Shown: positions 7,176-16,005 of the stretch, in pieces
Layout: the number at the start of each line of letters is the position of its first letter
How positions within the stretch are numbered: position 1 is the stretch's first letter
Position numbers and translations under genes: made by a program
The notes under the pieces: generated by a model
The model's database searches: none
What the model saw: only the letters and a program-made list of their open reading frames with translations
Told to the model about the DNA's origin: nothing
NCBI GenBank assembly: GCA_019637855.1
Contig: JAHBUX010000004.1
Coordinates: 62,001-126,000, forward strand
DNA: 64,000 nucleotides
Reading direction: 5' to 3'
Source: Bdellovibrionales bacterium
GTDB taxonomy: Bacteria > Bdellovibrionota > Bdellovibrionia > Bdellovibrionales > UBA1609

Positions 7176-8075
7176 ATGATTTTAAGGGCGTTTTTCCTAT
7201 CCTCGTTTATAGCGATTTTAGGCTGCGGCACACTGGTCACAAAACCACAGCCTCCGTCCCAAGCGAAAGACCTTCAACTGGGCGATACGACCCCGATGAT
7301 CCGCGCCGCCGCCTATGGCGATCTGGCGGTGCTTAAAAAGCTGATCGACGAGGGTATGTCTGTCGACACGCCATCCCCACATGGAATCACGCCTCTGATG
7401 GGCGCCGCTCGCAAGAATCAGGTGGCCGCCGTAGAGCTGCTGTTAAGCAAAGGTGCCAATCCCTTGCTAACCGATATTCAAGGCTCAACGGCGATGCACT
7501 TTGCGGCCCTTGGCAACTCGCCCGGCTCGATCAAAGCGCTCGCTGCTAAAAAGGCGCCCCTGGAAGTGAAAGACGATTTTGACCTGACACCCCTGATGAT
7601 GGCCGTCCGCTTTGCCAGCCCAGAGACGGTCAAAGCGTTGTTTAAAGCCGGCGCCTCGGTGTACACCGCCGACCCCAACGGCTGGACGGCTTTGCATTTC
7701 GGTATCCCGCGGGGCAACGCCGAAATTTTTGAATTGGTGCTCGATCAAAATCCAACGCTGGATCAGCTGGACAACGATGGCGACTCTCTGCTGATCATCG
7801 CGCAAAGCTATCAACAACCTGATCTAGTCAAACGCCTGCTGGATGCCGGAGCTCCTCCCGGAAAAGCCGATGCGGACGGCAACACGCCTCTGCATCACGC
7901 GGTGAAAGCACGCATGCCAGACATGGTGAGCTGGTTGATCAAGGTGCGGGCGCCTGTCAATGCAGTCAATCGCCTGGGACAAACACCACTGACCTTGGCA
8001 CGCCAGAGCCAAGATCGCGAGATCGTGGATCAGCTACTCAAAGCCGGCGCCACCGAAGACGCTCGCGCTCAATGA
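7176..8075 (+). CDS. Ankyrin-repeat lipoprotein, 299 aa
   Basis: The signal peptide ends in the lipobox ILGC (Cys17), so the protein is lipid-anchored. About seven ankyrin repeats follow from residue ~40 to the end, with typical motifs such as HGITPLMGAARKNQVAAVEL, TAMHFAALGN, NGWTALHFGI, DGNTPLHHAV and LGQTPLTLAR. Ankyrin repeats are protein-binding scaffolds; in the periplasm they can act as immunity or chaperone partners. The stop codon overlaps the ATG of the following Bor-like gene (ATGA), so both are translationally coupled. Confidence 0.85.
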   Translation: MILRAFFLSSFIAILGCGTLVTKPQPPSQAKDLQLGDTTPMIRAAAYGDLAVLKKLIDEGMSVDTPSPHGITPLMGAARKNQVAAVELLLSKGANPLLTDIQGSTAMHFAALGNSPGSIKALAAKKAPLEVKDDFDLTPLMMAVRFASPETVKALFKAGASVYTADPNGWTALHFGIPRGNAEIFELVLDQNPTLDQLDNDGDSLLIIAQSYQQPDLVKRLLDAGAPPGKADADGNTPLHHAVKARMPDMVSWLIKVRAPVNAVNRLGQTPLTLARQSQDREIVDQLLKAGATEDARAQ

Positions 8076-8353
8076 GAAGCGTCTTCTTAAGCGCTCTCTT
8101 ACTGTGCGCATGTGTGTCCACCCATTTGCCGATAGAAAGCCGCATTCCTTACCCACGCCCCGCGGATTTCCAAGACCACCTCGACTATTATGCCTTCGGT
8201 CTAATTGGGACAGCCTCCGTCGATTTGCAACGTGTATGCATGGAGCGCAAACCGCAAGCGGCAGAAAAAATCCGCACTTTTGAAGACGCTGTCATTACGC
8301 TGGCGACACTGGGCGTGTATGCGCCCCTCACAGTGAGGGTATGGTGTGAGTAA
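8072..8353 (+). CDS. Bor-family lipoprotein (first copy), 93 aa
   Basis: The signal peptide has a lipobox (LLLCAC). The mature part follows the Bor/Iss pattern: an aromatic-rich YYAFGLIGTASVDLQRVC, then an amphipathic stretch and the hallmark end TLATLGVYAPLTVRVWC, close to the FITLGIYTPLEARVYC of phage lambda Bor. Bor and Iss are outer-membrane lipoproteins linked to serum survival in enterobacteria. The start overlaps the ankyrin gene's stop and the end overlaps the next Bor-like gene by 8 nt. Confidence 0.75.
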   Translation: MRSVFLSALLLCACVSTHLPIESRIPYPRPADFQDHLDYYAFGLIGTASVDLQRVCMERKPQAAEKIRTFEDAVITLATLGVYAPLTVRVWCE

Positions 8354-8669
8354 ATTGACTCTTCTCACCTGTGGTTTAGTCGCAAACCTCCTTCTCAACT
8401 CGTGCGCGCATTTAAAGTTCGAACGGGGCGAACCATCTGAGAGCGGTTCTCAACACGCCTACAGAGTGCATCAGTTTTTATGGGGAATGACGAAGATCGA
8501 AAAATTTCCCGCTCCGCTGTGTGCAGGTTCCTCTTTCAAAGAAGCCTATGTTTGGATGTCTGCACAGGACGTTTTGCTTGGCCTATTTACGCTCGGCATC
8601 TATGTCCCACATCGAGCCACGGTGACCTGCTCAAAGTTCAGAAACACAAAACTAACTCTTTGGCGCTAA
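8346..8669 (+). CDS. Bor-family lipoprotein (second copy), 107 aa
   Basis: GTG at 8346 lies inside the end of the previous gene. The signal peptide ends in NSC (lipobox LLNSC). It shows the same fold signature as its neighbour: HQFLWGMTKIEKFPAPLC in the middle and LGLFTLGIYVPHRATVTC near the end. The paralogue is diverged but keeps the two Cys positions. With the ankyrin lipoprotein and the first copy it forms a tightly overlapping three-gene operon of lipoproteins. Confidence 0.72.
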   Translation: MSKLTLLTCGLVANLLLNSCAHLKFERGEPSESGSQHAYRVHQFLWGMTKIEKFPAPLCAGSSFKEAYVWMSAQDVLLGLFTLGIYVPHRATVTCSKFRNTKLTLWR

Positions 8670-8717
8670 ACCAAACTTAGTGAACTCCCGAAGAGCTCTT
8701 GCAACCTGGAGAGTTCA

Positions 8718-9149
8718 ATGGACGCATCAAAAGAAAGTAACATCGTTTCGTTCAACCCCGGCGATTTCGTTATTCGCGAAAAGACCGGCTGTGACGCTCT
8801 TTTCATCATCAAAGAGGGGCAGCTCGAGGTTTTTAAGACCGGCGGCAATGGCGAGAAGATTGTTCTTGGCTTGGTATCGTCGGGCCAATATATCGGCGAA
8901 ACCGCTCTGCTGCTGGGCAAAGCCCACTCGTCCAACGTCGTGGCACTCACTCCGGTAAAAGCCATCAAGCTGCAAAAAACCTCCATTGAAGCTCAATTGA
9001 AAGCCGTTCCCGCGTGGCTAATCGCCCTGACCAAAGGCCTGATCGAGCGCCTGCAGAACCAAAACGAAATCATGCGCCGCAACGGTTGGATCGACGAAAA
9101 CCTGGCCGCGCGCGTGAAAACCATCGAAGAGAAATTCAAGAAAGAGTAG
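8718..9149 (+). CDS. Cyclic-nucleotide-binding-domain protein with altered ligand site, 143 aa
   Basis: The first ~95 residues form a cNMP-binding (CRP-like) beta-roll: FNPGDFVIREKTGCDALFII, then EGQLEVFKTG, then YIGETALLLGKAHSSNVVAL. The phosphate-binding cassette normally reads GE-x-AL...RxA; here the Arg position is Ser (HSSN), so cAMP or cGMP binding in the usual way is doubtful. A helical tail of ~45 residues follows, with no HTH. GGAGAG precedes the ATG. The next gene, 22 nt on, encodes a PilZ protein, so the pair probably forms a signalling unit. Confidence 0.8.
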   Translation: MDASKESNIVSFNPGDFVIREKTGCDALFIIKEGQLEVFKTGGNGEKIVLGLVSSGQYIGETALLLGKAHSSNVVALTPVKAIKLQKTSIEAQLKAVPAWLIALTKGLIERLQNQNEIMRRNGWIDENLAARVKTIEEKFKKE

Positions 9150-9171
9150 TCCATCGGCCGATAAGAAGGCC

Positions 9172-9762
9172 ATGGAAGACTCCATCCGCAAGTTCAAGCC
9201 ACGCGCCTTTCGCTATGTTCTGCGCCCGCAGGACAAAACGGCGATGCGCTTTAGCTTGGAACACACCACGGGCAGCGCCCATATCGAGCAGACTTTTCTG
9301 ATCAATATGTCCGAGTCTGGCGTCGCCTTCCTGATCGACCCAGGAACACAAGTGCACATCAAAGAGCGTTTGAAGGTCGAGATCCCCGTCCCCAGCGGCG
9401 AAAGCATCGCTTGGTGGGGTACTGTCGTGCGCATTCAAGAGTATGAACCGCGTTCATGGTTCGGCCGCGATCGTTTCCGCGAAGACAAAAAAATCATGGT
9501 GGCCGTGCGGTTTGATGAACTACCAGATGGTCACAGCCGGGCGATTCGTAAAGGCATTGAGCAAAGTTTTATGAAAGCCATGCGCGAGCAACAGTACCGC
9601 AACTGGCTATATTACCGCGTGCTGGTTCTACAAAACATCGGCAAATTTCTTCTCTATATTCTTCTGTTCGCGGCCGCCATCGGTTTTATCTGGTACTTCT
9701 CACTGCCCTCGGACAACTACGATGCCAAGCGCGGAGCCCCGTGGGGCGAGCGTTTCAAGTAG
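9172..9762 (+). CDS. PilZ-domain membrane protein, 196 aa
   Basis: PilZ domains bind cyclic di-GMP. The N-terminal RYVLR fits RxxxR, and NMSESGVAF (residue ~45) fits the [DN]xSxxG motif. The rest of the barrel includes IPVPSGESIAWWGTVVRI and KIMVAVRFDEL. A helical linker follows, and then one membrane segment (LLYILLFAAAIGFIWYFSL) close to the C-terminus, so the sensor sits on the cytoplasmic face of the inner membrane. Both ligand motifs are intact, unlike those of the upstream cNMP protein. Confidence 0.82.
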   Translation: MEDSIRKFKPRAFRYVLRPQDKTAMRFSLEHTTGSAHIEQTFLINMSESGVAFLIDPGTQVHIKERLKVEIPVPSGESIAWWGTVVRIQEYEPRSWFGRDRFREDKKIMVAVRFDELPDGHSRAIRKGIEQSFMKAMREQQYRNWLYYRVLVLQNIGKFLLYILLFAAAIGFIWYFSLPSDNYDAKRGAPWGERFK

Positions 9763-9764
9763 AT

Positions 9765-10919
9765 CTACTTCGCCGTCTGCAACTCTTCGGCGCAGGTACG
9801 CTGCACATTTCTGTTCACGTCGAAGGTGGACTCGCGATAGGCCTCATCGTTCAAGCGAAAGCGGCCTGAGAGCGAATCAAAATCAAGATGCACATCCACG
9901 GACTGACTCCAGCTGTTCTGATATGTGTCCTCAGGAAACAAAATCTCTTTATGCATAAAGATCTTTTCACGCAAATGGTGCGGGAGCGGCTTGGCATAAG
10001 CCTCGTCTATCGCGTATGCACTGCCGCCAAAGACTTTGTCTGGCTCTGGCAAAGCACCACGAAAACGGCGTAAATAGAGGCTCACGTTCAAACGCGAAGT
10101 GTAGGGATCAATCGCCTTCTTTAAGGTCTGGAACCGAAACGGGTCCCTATCGCCCCCATTGGTTTTTTCGAACACCAATCCGTCATCGATGTAGGTCATC
10201 ACATGCTCAAGCAATTCGATCTTGCGGTCCGAATGAAGCAGCTGACGCTCAGTCACCAGCAAGATCACATCACCCATCTGCAATTGGTTGAACGGGATTT
10301 TCTGACCGGCATTCATAAAATAATCATAGGCCTGAAAGCGGCCGGTGAAGAAGACGTTGAACTTGAGTGGAGTGACCCGTGGGTTGCTGAAGCTCTCCTG
10401 CTGCAACAACGCATAGGCCGTGCTAAAGCAGTTCATGCTCGTTCTGACAGAGTCGTCGACCGACCGGCTGGAATCGCCGCGCAAGCCATTCACTCGCGTT
10501 TCTGCAATCTTGAAGTTGTGTCCGTTCAAGGCCTGCACCAATGGAGGCATAAAATCCACGAAGTTGTAGTCATGACGGCCACGCTTGGGCCGCACTCGGC
10601 TATGACCACCATACAGACCCTTCACAGCTAAGAACTGCTCTTCGCTCAAAGAGAAGAAACGAAAGTCCAGAGCATCTTTGTCATCGGGCAACGACAGACT
10701 GTAGGCCTGATAGGAGATCTGTGGACGACCGAGACGAACCGCCGTTTGATTGTAAGAGTCAACTTTGCCTAGCTTCACATCGACGGCAACAGCCTTGGCA
10801 TCGCGGGCCACATGGATAAACCTTCCCGGAATGGACTCTTCCGCAAGCACCGCCCAAATGGGCAAAGCCACAAGCAAAAAAAGGCCGTTTCGAATGGCAG
10901 ATCCAAGCGCCAAGCGCAT
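9765..10919 (-). CDS. Secreted NlpC/P60-like papain-fold protein, 384 aa
   Basis: A signal peptide (about residues 1-26, ending VLA) exports the protein. A central region has the order expected of NlpC/P60-type cysteine peptidases: SMNCFSTAYALLQ with a candidate nucleophile Cys, then QLQMGDVILLV, then LLEHVMTYIDDGLVFEK with a candidate His and GG-D after it. The ~150 residues before and ~110 after match nothing I know. Peptidoglycan or another peptide substrate is a guess from the fold. The gene faces the PilZ gene tail-to-tail at 2 nt distance. Confidence 0.6.
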   Translation of the reverse strand: MRLALGSAIRNGLFLLVALPIWAVLAEESIPGRFIHVARDAKAVAVDVKLGKVDSYNQTAVRLGRPQISYQAYSLSLPDDKDALDFRFFSLSEEQFLAVKGLYGGHSRVRPKRGRHDYNFVDFMPPLVQALNGHNFKIAETRVNGLRGDSSRSVDDSVRTSMNCFSTAYALLQQESFSNPRVTPLKFNVFFTGRFQAYDYFMNAGQKIPFNQLQMGDVILLVTERQLLHSDRKIELLEHVMTYIDDGLVFEKTNGGDRDPFRFQTLKKAIDPYTSRLNVSLYLRRFRGALPEPDKVFGGSAYAIDEAYAKPLPHHLREKIFMHKEILFPEDTYQNSWSQSVDVHLDFDSLSGRFRLNDEAYRESTFDVNRNVQRTCAEELQTAK

Positions 10920-10962
10920 AAAACCAATCCCAAGGTTTCAAATTGTATAGACGGAATGTGTT

Positions 10963-11643
10963 TTACAAGAAGCGTGCCCAGTCAAGGGACTTGGCCACAG
11001 CTTTGGACTTTTCCAAACGTTTAAGGAATTCATCGCGCGAAATATACACGCCGCCCATGTTCTCCAGTAGCGGTGTTACCATTTGGATGTCCATCCACTC
11101 GAGCCCCTGGCTCTGCAGAAACTCGGCGACTTTCACCAACGCGAACTTGGAAGCATTGTCGCGCTTGTAGAACATGCTCTCGCCGCAGAACAAACCGGCG
11201 ACATAGACGCCATAAAGTCCTCCGACAAGTTCCTCATTCTCCCACACCTCAATGCTGTGAGCGTAACCGGCCTGATGAAAATCCAAGTAGGCCCGCTCGA
11301 GCTTAGAGGTGATCCAAGTCCCTTGCTGATGCGGACGTGAAGCCCGCGCACAGGCCTCGATCACCTGAGCGAAAGCACGGTCGCACGTGACGGTGAAGGG
11401 CGCACCGGCAATAAACTTGCGCAGAGAGCGCGACACATGCATGTCGGCGAAATTCAGAATCCCGCGCTGCTCAGGACAATACCAAATGGTGGGAAGATCT
11501 TCGTGCGGCCACGGAAAGATACCGAAGCTGTAAGCTTCCAGCAGACGTTCGACCCGCAGGTCATCACTAAGGTCCACGATGCCCTCAGCCATCGCTAAGC
11601 GCGGTTCGGGAAACGTGAGGCGCTCCCGCGCAAACAGCTTCAT
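10963..11643 (-). CDS. aat: Leucyl/phenylalanyl-tRNA--protein transferase
   Basis: Aat moves Leu or Phe from tRNA to N-terminal Lys or Arg of proteins and marks them for ClpS/ClpAP in the N-end rule pathway. Signature blocks are present: AYSFGIFPWPHEDLPTIWYC, the HVSRSLRK block, GTWITSKLERAYLDFHQ, GLYGVYVAGLFCGESMF and DNASKFALVKV. The length (226 aa) is normal. The ATG overlaps the stop of recQ (ATGA-type), so the two are co-translated. Confidence 0.95.
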   Translation of the reverse strand: MKLFARERLTFPEPRLAMAEGIVDLSDDLRVERLLEAYSFGIFPWPHEDLPTIWYCPEQRGILNFADMHVSRSLRKFIAGAPFTVTCDRAFAQVIEACARASRPHQQGTWITSKLERAYLDFHQAGYAHSIEVWENEELVGGLYGVYVAGLFCGESMFYKRDNASKFALVKVAEFLQSQGLEWMDIQMVTPLLENMGGVYISRDEFLKRLEKSKAVAKSLDWARFL

Positions 11644-13094
11644 ACGCCAGCCTCGTCACAGCGATCGCAGAAACCGCAGGGCTTTTGATCTGGCCAGCCA
11701 AAGTAAGCATAAATCCCGATCTTGCGGCAGACGGGCGAGCGAAACCACTGCACCAAGGCCATTAGCTTTTTCTGCAACTGCAACCGTCGGGCCTGCCATA
11801 GCTCCGGGGCCAAATCTTCGCCGGTCAAGGGCCGCACGAACTCCAAGCGGTCCAGGCGGCGCTGCGGATAACGAATCACCTCCCAGCGATCCAGAAAACT
11901 CAAAGCGGTTTCCAAGCGAAAGTCTTTTTTATTTTTAAAGCTCAGTTGCTCGCGCAGATCATCCAGACGCAAAACATTCAGACGATCTTTCCACGACAGC
12001 AATAGATTATAGACGGATTGAATATATGCCGGATCGGGAGTCAGAGTTTCGATAAAACGCATCTGAGTTTCGAGATCCTGTTGCACGTATAAGAGCTGGC
12101 AGTGCGATGGCGCTCCATCCCTACCCGCTCGTCCCACCTCTTGAAAGTAAGCCTCCAATGAACCCGGAATTTCAAAGTGCAGCACACCACGAATATCCGG
12201 CTTGTCGACGCCGAGGCCAAAAGCCGGAGTGGCGAGCATCAGCCGGCTCTCACCGGCCAGAAAACGTTTTAGGCTCTGCCGGCGCCGACCGTCGTCAAGA
12301 TCGCCATGATAGACATCGTGAGCAAATTTCTTAGCGCGCAAATTCTCCGACACCTTTTCCAAAGTGGAGATAAGCGTGAAGTAAACGATTTTTGGCCCTT
12401 CGGTCGCGCTCAGCCAGCGTAACAACGCTTCCTCTTTGTCATCGCGTTCGTCGAACTCCTCCGCCGCCAAATGCAAATTGGGTCGCTCCACACCAGCCCA
12501 CAGCACCTGCGCGTCAGGTCCCATTGCGAGCTGTTTTAAGATGTCGGCCTGCACTTCATGGGTCGCAGTGGCGGTCAACGCGATCACCGGTGGGTTGCCC
12601 AGCTGTTGACGAATCGCACCCAAGCGCGAGTAGTCGGGGCGAAAATCATGACCCCACTGGGAAATGCAGTGCGCCTCATCCACAGCCAATAGCGCAATCG
12701 GGACCTTCGCCAAAAGCTGGCGAAACTCCTCTTGGCGAAAACGCTCCGGGGTCACATATAAAAGCTTGATCTTGCCGTCTGCCACCAAGCGCAGGCGCTT
12801 TTCGCGGTTTTCGCGCGTAAGGCCGGAGTGCACGCACGTAAACGGCCATTTCAAAGCTCGCGCCTTTGCGGTCTGATCGTCCATCAGCGCGATCAGCGGC
12901 GACACCACCACGGTTAAGCCGGGCAAATGCAGCGCCGGCAGCTGATAACATAAGGACTTACCGGAGCCAGTCGGCCACACGATGAGTAGATTTCGCCCAG
13001 CGCAAACGTCGCGCAGCGCTCGTTCTTGAGACTCCCGCAGCGGGAAAAAGCCGGCTTGGCGCGCAGTTTCTTGGAGGGCTTCCATGGTCAGCAT
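11640..13094 (-). CDS. recQ: RecQ-type ATP-dependent DNA helicase, short form, 484 aa
   Basis: A 3'-5' DNA helicase with Walker A WPTGSGKSLCYQLP, a VDEAHCISQWGHDFRPDY box (DEAH), a TATAT motif, and the EVGRAGRDG arginine-finger motif VI. After motif VI comes the RecQ zinc module with Cys ligands (CRKIGIYAYFGWPDQKPC, then GFCDRC). The protein ends directly after the zinc module, so the winged-helix and HRDC domains of E. coli RecQ are missing. An in-frame ATG at 13085 is an alternative start. It heads the recQ-aat pair. Confidence 0.9.
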   Translation of the reverse strand: MLTMEALQETARQAGFFPLRESQERALRDVCAGRNLLIVWPTGSGKSLCYQLPALHLPGLTVVVSPLIALMDDQTAKARALKWPFTCVHSGLTRENREKRLRLVADGKIKLLYVTPERFRQEEFRQLLAKVPIALLAVDEAHCISQWGHDFRPDYSRLGAIRQQLGNPPVIALTATATHEVQADILKQLAMGPDAQVLWAGVERPNLHLAAEEFDERDDKEEALLRWLSATEGPKIVYFTLISTLEKVSENLRAKKFAHDVYHGDLDDGRRRQSLKRFLAGESRLMLATPAFGLGVDKPDIRGVLHFEIPGSLEAYFQEVGRAGRDGAPSHCQLLYVQQDLETQMRFIETLTPDPAYIQSVYNLLLSWKDRLNVLRLDDLREQLSFKNKKDFRLETALSFLDRWEVIRYPQRRLDRLEFVRPLTGEDLAPELWQARRLQLQKKLMALVQWFRSPVCRKIGIYAYFGWPDQKPCGFCDRCDEAGV

Positions 13095-13261
13095 AACTGA
13101 GGGAAATTATAAGCCTTTCGAGGCGCCCGGGTCTATATAATGGCTTTGCACTTTTAGAATTGCCGTGTTAACCCATTTTGAATTCATAGAAATGATGAAG
13201 GCCGTTGTCCGTGGAAGCCTCGGATTTCTTTGGCCTCAGCCGATAGATAAGGAAGGAACAA

Positions 13262-15367
13262 ATGGCGCATAAATGGGTCCTCGAGAAAGTCAGAAACATT
13301 GGGATTTCAGCCCACATCGATTCGGGTAAGACCACTCTGACCGAGCGCATTCTCTTTTACACCGGTCGGATTCACGCCATTCACGAGGTGAAAGGTAAAG
13401 ACGGCGTCGGCGCCACCATGGACTCCATGGATCTCGAGCGCGAGCGCGGTATCACCATTCAGTCAGCCGCCACCAACGTGCAGTGGAAGGACACGGAGAT
13501 CAACATCATCGATACCCCCGGGCACGTGGACTTCACCATCGAAGTGGAACGCGCTTTGCGTGTTCTCGACGGCGCCATCCTCGTTCTTTGCGGCGTGGCC
13601 GGCGTGCAATCGCAGTCCATTACCGTGGATCGCCAAATGCGCCGCTACAAAGTTCCGCGTCTGGCGTTCATCAATAAACTCGATCGCGCTGGTGCGAACC
13701 CGTTCCGCGTGGTTGATGCCTTGCGCGAAAAGCTGCGTCACAACGCTGTGTTCATGCAGATCCCGATCGGTTTGGAAGATAAACACGATGGCGTGATCGA
13801 CTTGGTGAAAATGAAAGCCTTCACGTTCTCTGGCCCCAACGGTGAAACCATCACCGAAGGACCGATCCCGGCTGAGATGGCAGAGCAAGCCAAGAAATAC
13901 CGTCACGAGCTCGTCGGTAAAGCCGCCGACTTCGATGATGCTTTGGCTGAGAAGTTCCTGATGGAAGAAGAGCCGACCGAAGCCGAAGTCATGGCCGCTA
14001 TCCGTAAGGGCACGTTGAACTTGGATTTGACTCCGGTGTTTATGGGCTCAGCCTATAAAAACCGCGGTGTTCAGTTATTGCTGGACGGCGTGACCAACTA
14101 TTTGCCCAATCCGACCGAAGTGACCAACGAAGGTTTGGATCTGGACAAGAACGAAGAGAAAATCGTGTTGCCGTCGGATCCCGACAAGCCGCTCGTCGCT
14201 CTGGCGTTCAAGTTGGAAGAAGGCAAGTACGGCCAGCTGACTTACATGCGCGTTTATCAGGGCACGATGAAGAAAGGCGATTTCATCACCAATATGGCCA
14301 ATGGCCGTAAAGTGAAGATCCCGCGCCTTGGTCGCATGCACGCCAGCGACATGGAAGATATCGAAGTCGCGCATGCTGGCGACATCGTGGCCGTGTTCGG
14401 TGTGGACTGCTCCTCCGGTGACACGTTCACCGATGGCACGGTCAATATCGCGATGACTTCTATGTTCGTTCCCGACGCGGTGATTTCTCTCGCCGTTTCG
14501 CCGAAGAGCAAAGAGGGCGCTGCCAACTTCTCGAAAGCGCTGCAAAAGTTCCGCAAAGAGGACCCCACTCTGCGCGTGCATCGTGACGAGGAGTCCGCTG
14601 AGACCATCATCTCGGGTATGGGCGAATTGCACTTGGAGATTTACATTGAGCGTATGAAGCGTGAGTTTAACTGCGAAGTGGTCTCTGGCCAACCGCAGGT
14701 GGCGTACCGTGAAACTATCGGTGCGGCGACTCCGTTCGATTACACGCACAAGAAGCAAACTGGTGGTTCCGGTCAGTACGCAAAAGTGGTCGGAACTTTC
14801 GAACCGCTTGAGAGCATCGACAAGACCTACGAGTTTGTGAACAAAATCGTCGGCGGTAAAATTCCGAAGGAATTTATCCCCGCGGTGGACAAAGGCTTCC
14901 AAGAACAGATGACCAAAGGTCTTCTAATCGGCTTCCCGGTGGTGGGCGTGAAAGCGACCCTCACCGACGGCGCTTACCATGAAGTCGACTCCTCCGAGAT
15001 GGCGTTCCGTATTTGTGCGATGACTGCGTTCCGCGAATTCTACTTCAAAGCCAAGCCCACTGCGCTTGAGCCGATCATGAAAGTGGAAGTCTCGGCTCCG
15101 GAAGAGTACCAAGGTAACGTTCTCGGCCAAGTCAACCAACGCCGTGGCATTATCATGGGCACGACGACAACTGACGCTTTCACAACTGTGGAAGCTGAGG
15201 TTCCGCTCTCTGAAATGTTCGGTTACTCGACAGAGTTGCGTTCAGGCACACAGGGCAAAGGCGAATTCACGATGGAGTTCAGCCGCTATGCCGCCGTTCC
15301 GCGCAACATCCAAGAGGACCTGGTCAAAAAGTACGAGAAAAAGCGCGCCGACGAAGCGAAGAAATAA
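13262..15367 (+). CDS. fusA: Elongation factor G, mitochondrial-like spdEFG1 type
   Basis: EF-G drives ribosome translocation using GTP. All five domains fit the 701-residue length; G1 is HIDSGKTT, G3 [17 protein letters not shown]4 NKLD. The region [20 protein letters not shown] and the following ITIQSAAT, the HIDSGKTT in place of HIDAGKTT, and [18 protein letters not shown] match mitochondrial EFG1 and the bacterial spdEFG1 group more than canonical EF-G. In spirochaetes this paralogue does translocation while a second one recycles ribosomes. GGAAGG lies just upstream. A TATAAT-like box is at 13136-13141; no convincing -35. It is monocistronic here, without rpsL, rpsG or tuf. Confidence 0.95.
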   Translation: MAHKWVLEKVRNIGISAHIDSGKTTLTERILFYTGRIHAIHEVKGKDGVGATMDSMDLERERGITIQSAATNVQWKDTEINIIDTPGHVDFTIEVERALRVLDGAILVLCGVAGVQSQSITVDRQMRRYKVPRLAFINKLDRAGANPFRVVDALREKLRHNAVFMQIPIGLEDKHDGVIDLVKMKAFTFSGPNGETITEGPIPAEMAEQAKKYRHELVGKAADFDDALAEKFLMEEEPTEAEVMAAIRKGTLNLDLTPVFMGSAYKNRGVQLLLDGVTNYLPNPTEVTNEGLDLDKNEEKIVLPSDPDKPLVALAFKLEEGKYGQLTYMRVYQGTMKKGDFITNMANGRKVKIPRLGRMHASDMEDIEVAHAGDIVAVFGVDCSSGDTFTDGTVNIAMTSMFVPDAVISLAVSPKSKEGAANFSKALQKFRKEDPTLRVHRDEESAETIISGMGELHLEIYIERMKREFNCEVVSGQPQVAYRETIGAATPFDYTHKKQTGGSGQYAKVVGTFEPLESIDKTYEFVNKIVGGKIPKEFIPAVDKGFQEQMTKGLLIGFPVVGVKATLTDGAYHEVDSSEMAFRICAMTAFREFYFKAKPTALEPIMKVEVSAPEEYQGNVLGQVNQRRGIIMGTTTTDAFTTVEAEVPLSEMFGYSTELRSGTQGKGEFTMEFSRYAAVPRNIQEDLVKKYEKKRADEAKK

Positions 15368-15419
15368 GGTACCCGTTTCCTTTCCGCTTTTCGGCCGCCT
15401 AGCCGCTAAGTTTTCAAAG

Positions 15420-15444
15420 CGCGCCCTTTTAGGGCGCGTTTTTT
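15420..15444 (+). terminator. Intrinsic terminator after fusA
   Basis: CGCGCCCT and AGGGCGCG form an 8-bp perfect stem with a TTT loop, directly followed by six T. It lies 53 nt past the fusA stop and 14 nt before dcd, so fusA and dcd are probably separate transcripts or linked only by read-through. Confidence 0.9.
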
Positions 15445-15458
15445 ATGAAGGTTGAAAA

Positions 15459-16001
15459 ATGATTTTGTCCGACAAAACGTTAAAGAAGATGATCGACTCC
15501 GGCGAGCTTGGCATCACGCCGATCAATGAAGAGTCCATTCAACCCGCCTCCATCGATTGCCGACTGGGTGATCACTTTCTGGTGGTCGAGGATCGCCAGA
15601 TGCAAATCATCGACCTGAATTCGGAAATCAAATATCGCGAGCTCGATGGTCCCTCGATCACCATTCCTCCGCACTCGTTCTTGCTCGCCACGACGATGGA
15701 GTATGTACGTTTACCTAAAGATCTGACCGCCTTTGTGGAGGGCCGCAGTTCGATCGGTCGCATCGGCCTATTCATTCAGAACGCAGGTTGGGTCGATCCG
15801 GGCTTTGAAGGTCAAATCACTCTTGAACTCTATAACGCCAACTCTTTGCCGATTCGCCTTGAAGCCGGCCGCCGCATTTGCCAGCTGGTTTTCTGCAGCA
15901 TGGACCAAGCTGCCGCTTCCCCTTATCAAGGTAAATATCAGGGACAAAAACGCGCTACCGGCTCACAAGTGTTTAAAGATATCGAAAGCAGCCGCTCCTA
16001 G
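15459..16001 (+). CDS. dcd: dCTP deaminase
   Basis: Dcd converts dCTP to dUTP for thymidylate synthesis. The protein (180 aa, normal length) has the trimeric dUTPase-like fold with [27 protein letters not shown] and [15 protein letters not shown], which includes the catalytic Glu. The C-terminal [11 protein letters not shown] is a typical nucleotide-capping tail. A bifunctional dCTP deaminase/dUTPase cannot be excluded by eye. The next gene starts 5 nt after the stop. Confidence 0.93.
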   Translation: MILSDKTLKKMIDSGELGITPINEESIQPASIDCRLGDHFLVVEDRQMQIIDLNSEIKYRELDGPSITIPPHSFLLATTMEYVRLPKDLTAFVEGRSSIGRIGLFIQNAGWVDPGFEGQITLELYNANSLPIRLEAGRRICQLVFCSMDQAAASPYQGKYQGQKRATGSQVFKDIESSRS

Positions 16002-16005
16002 TCCG

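Noticed and set aside
14075-14902. 275-codon frame antisense to fusA
   Set aside because: It is a shadow of the highly codon-biased fusA gene. The product has no family features and no ribosome binding site.
15733-16005. 91-codon upstream extension of the secreted protein at 16006
   Set aside because: It lies inside dcd in another frame, and the signal peptide only makes sense with the GTG at 16006.
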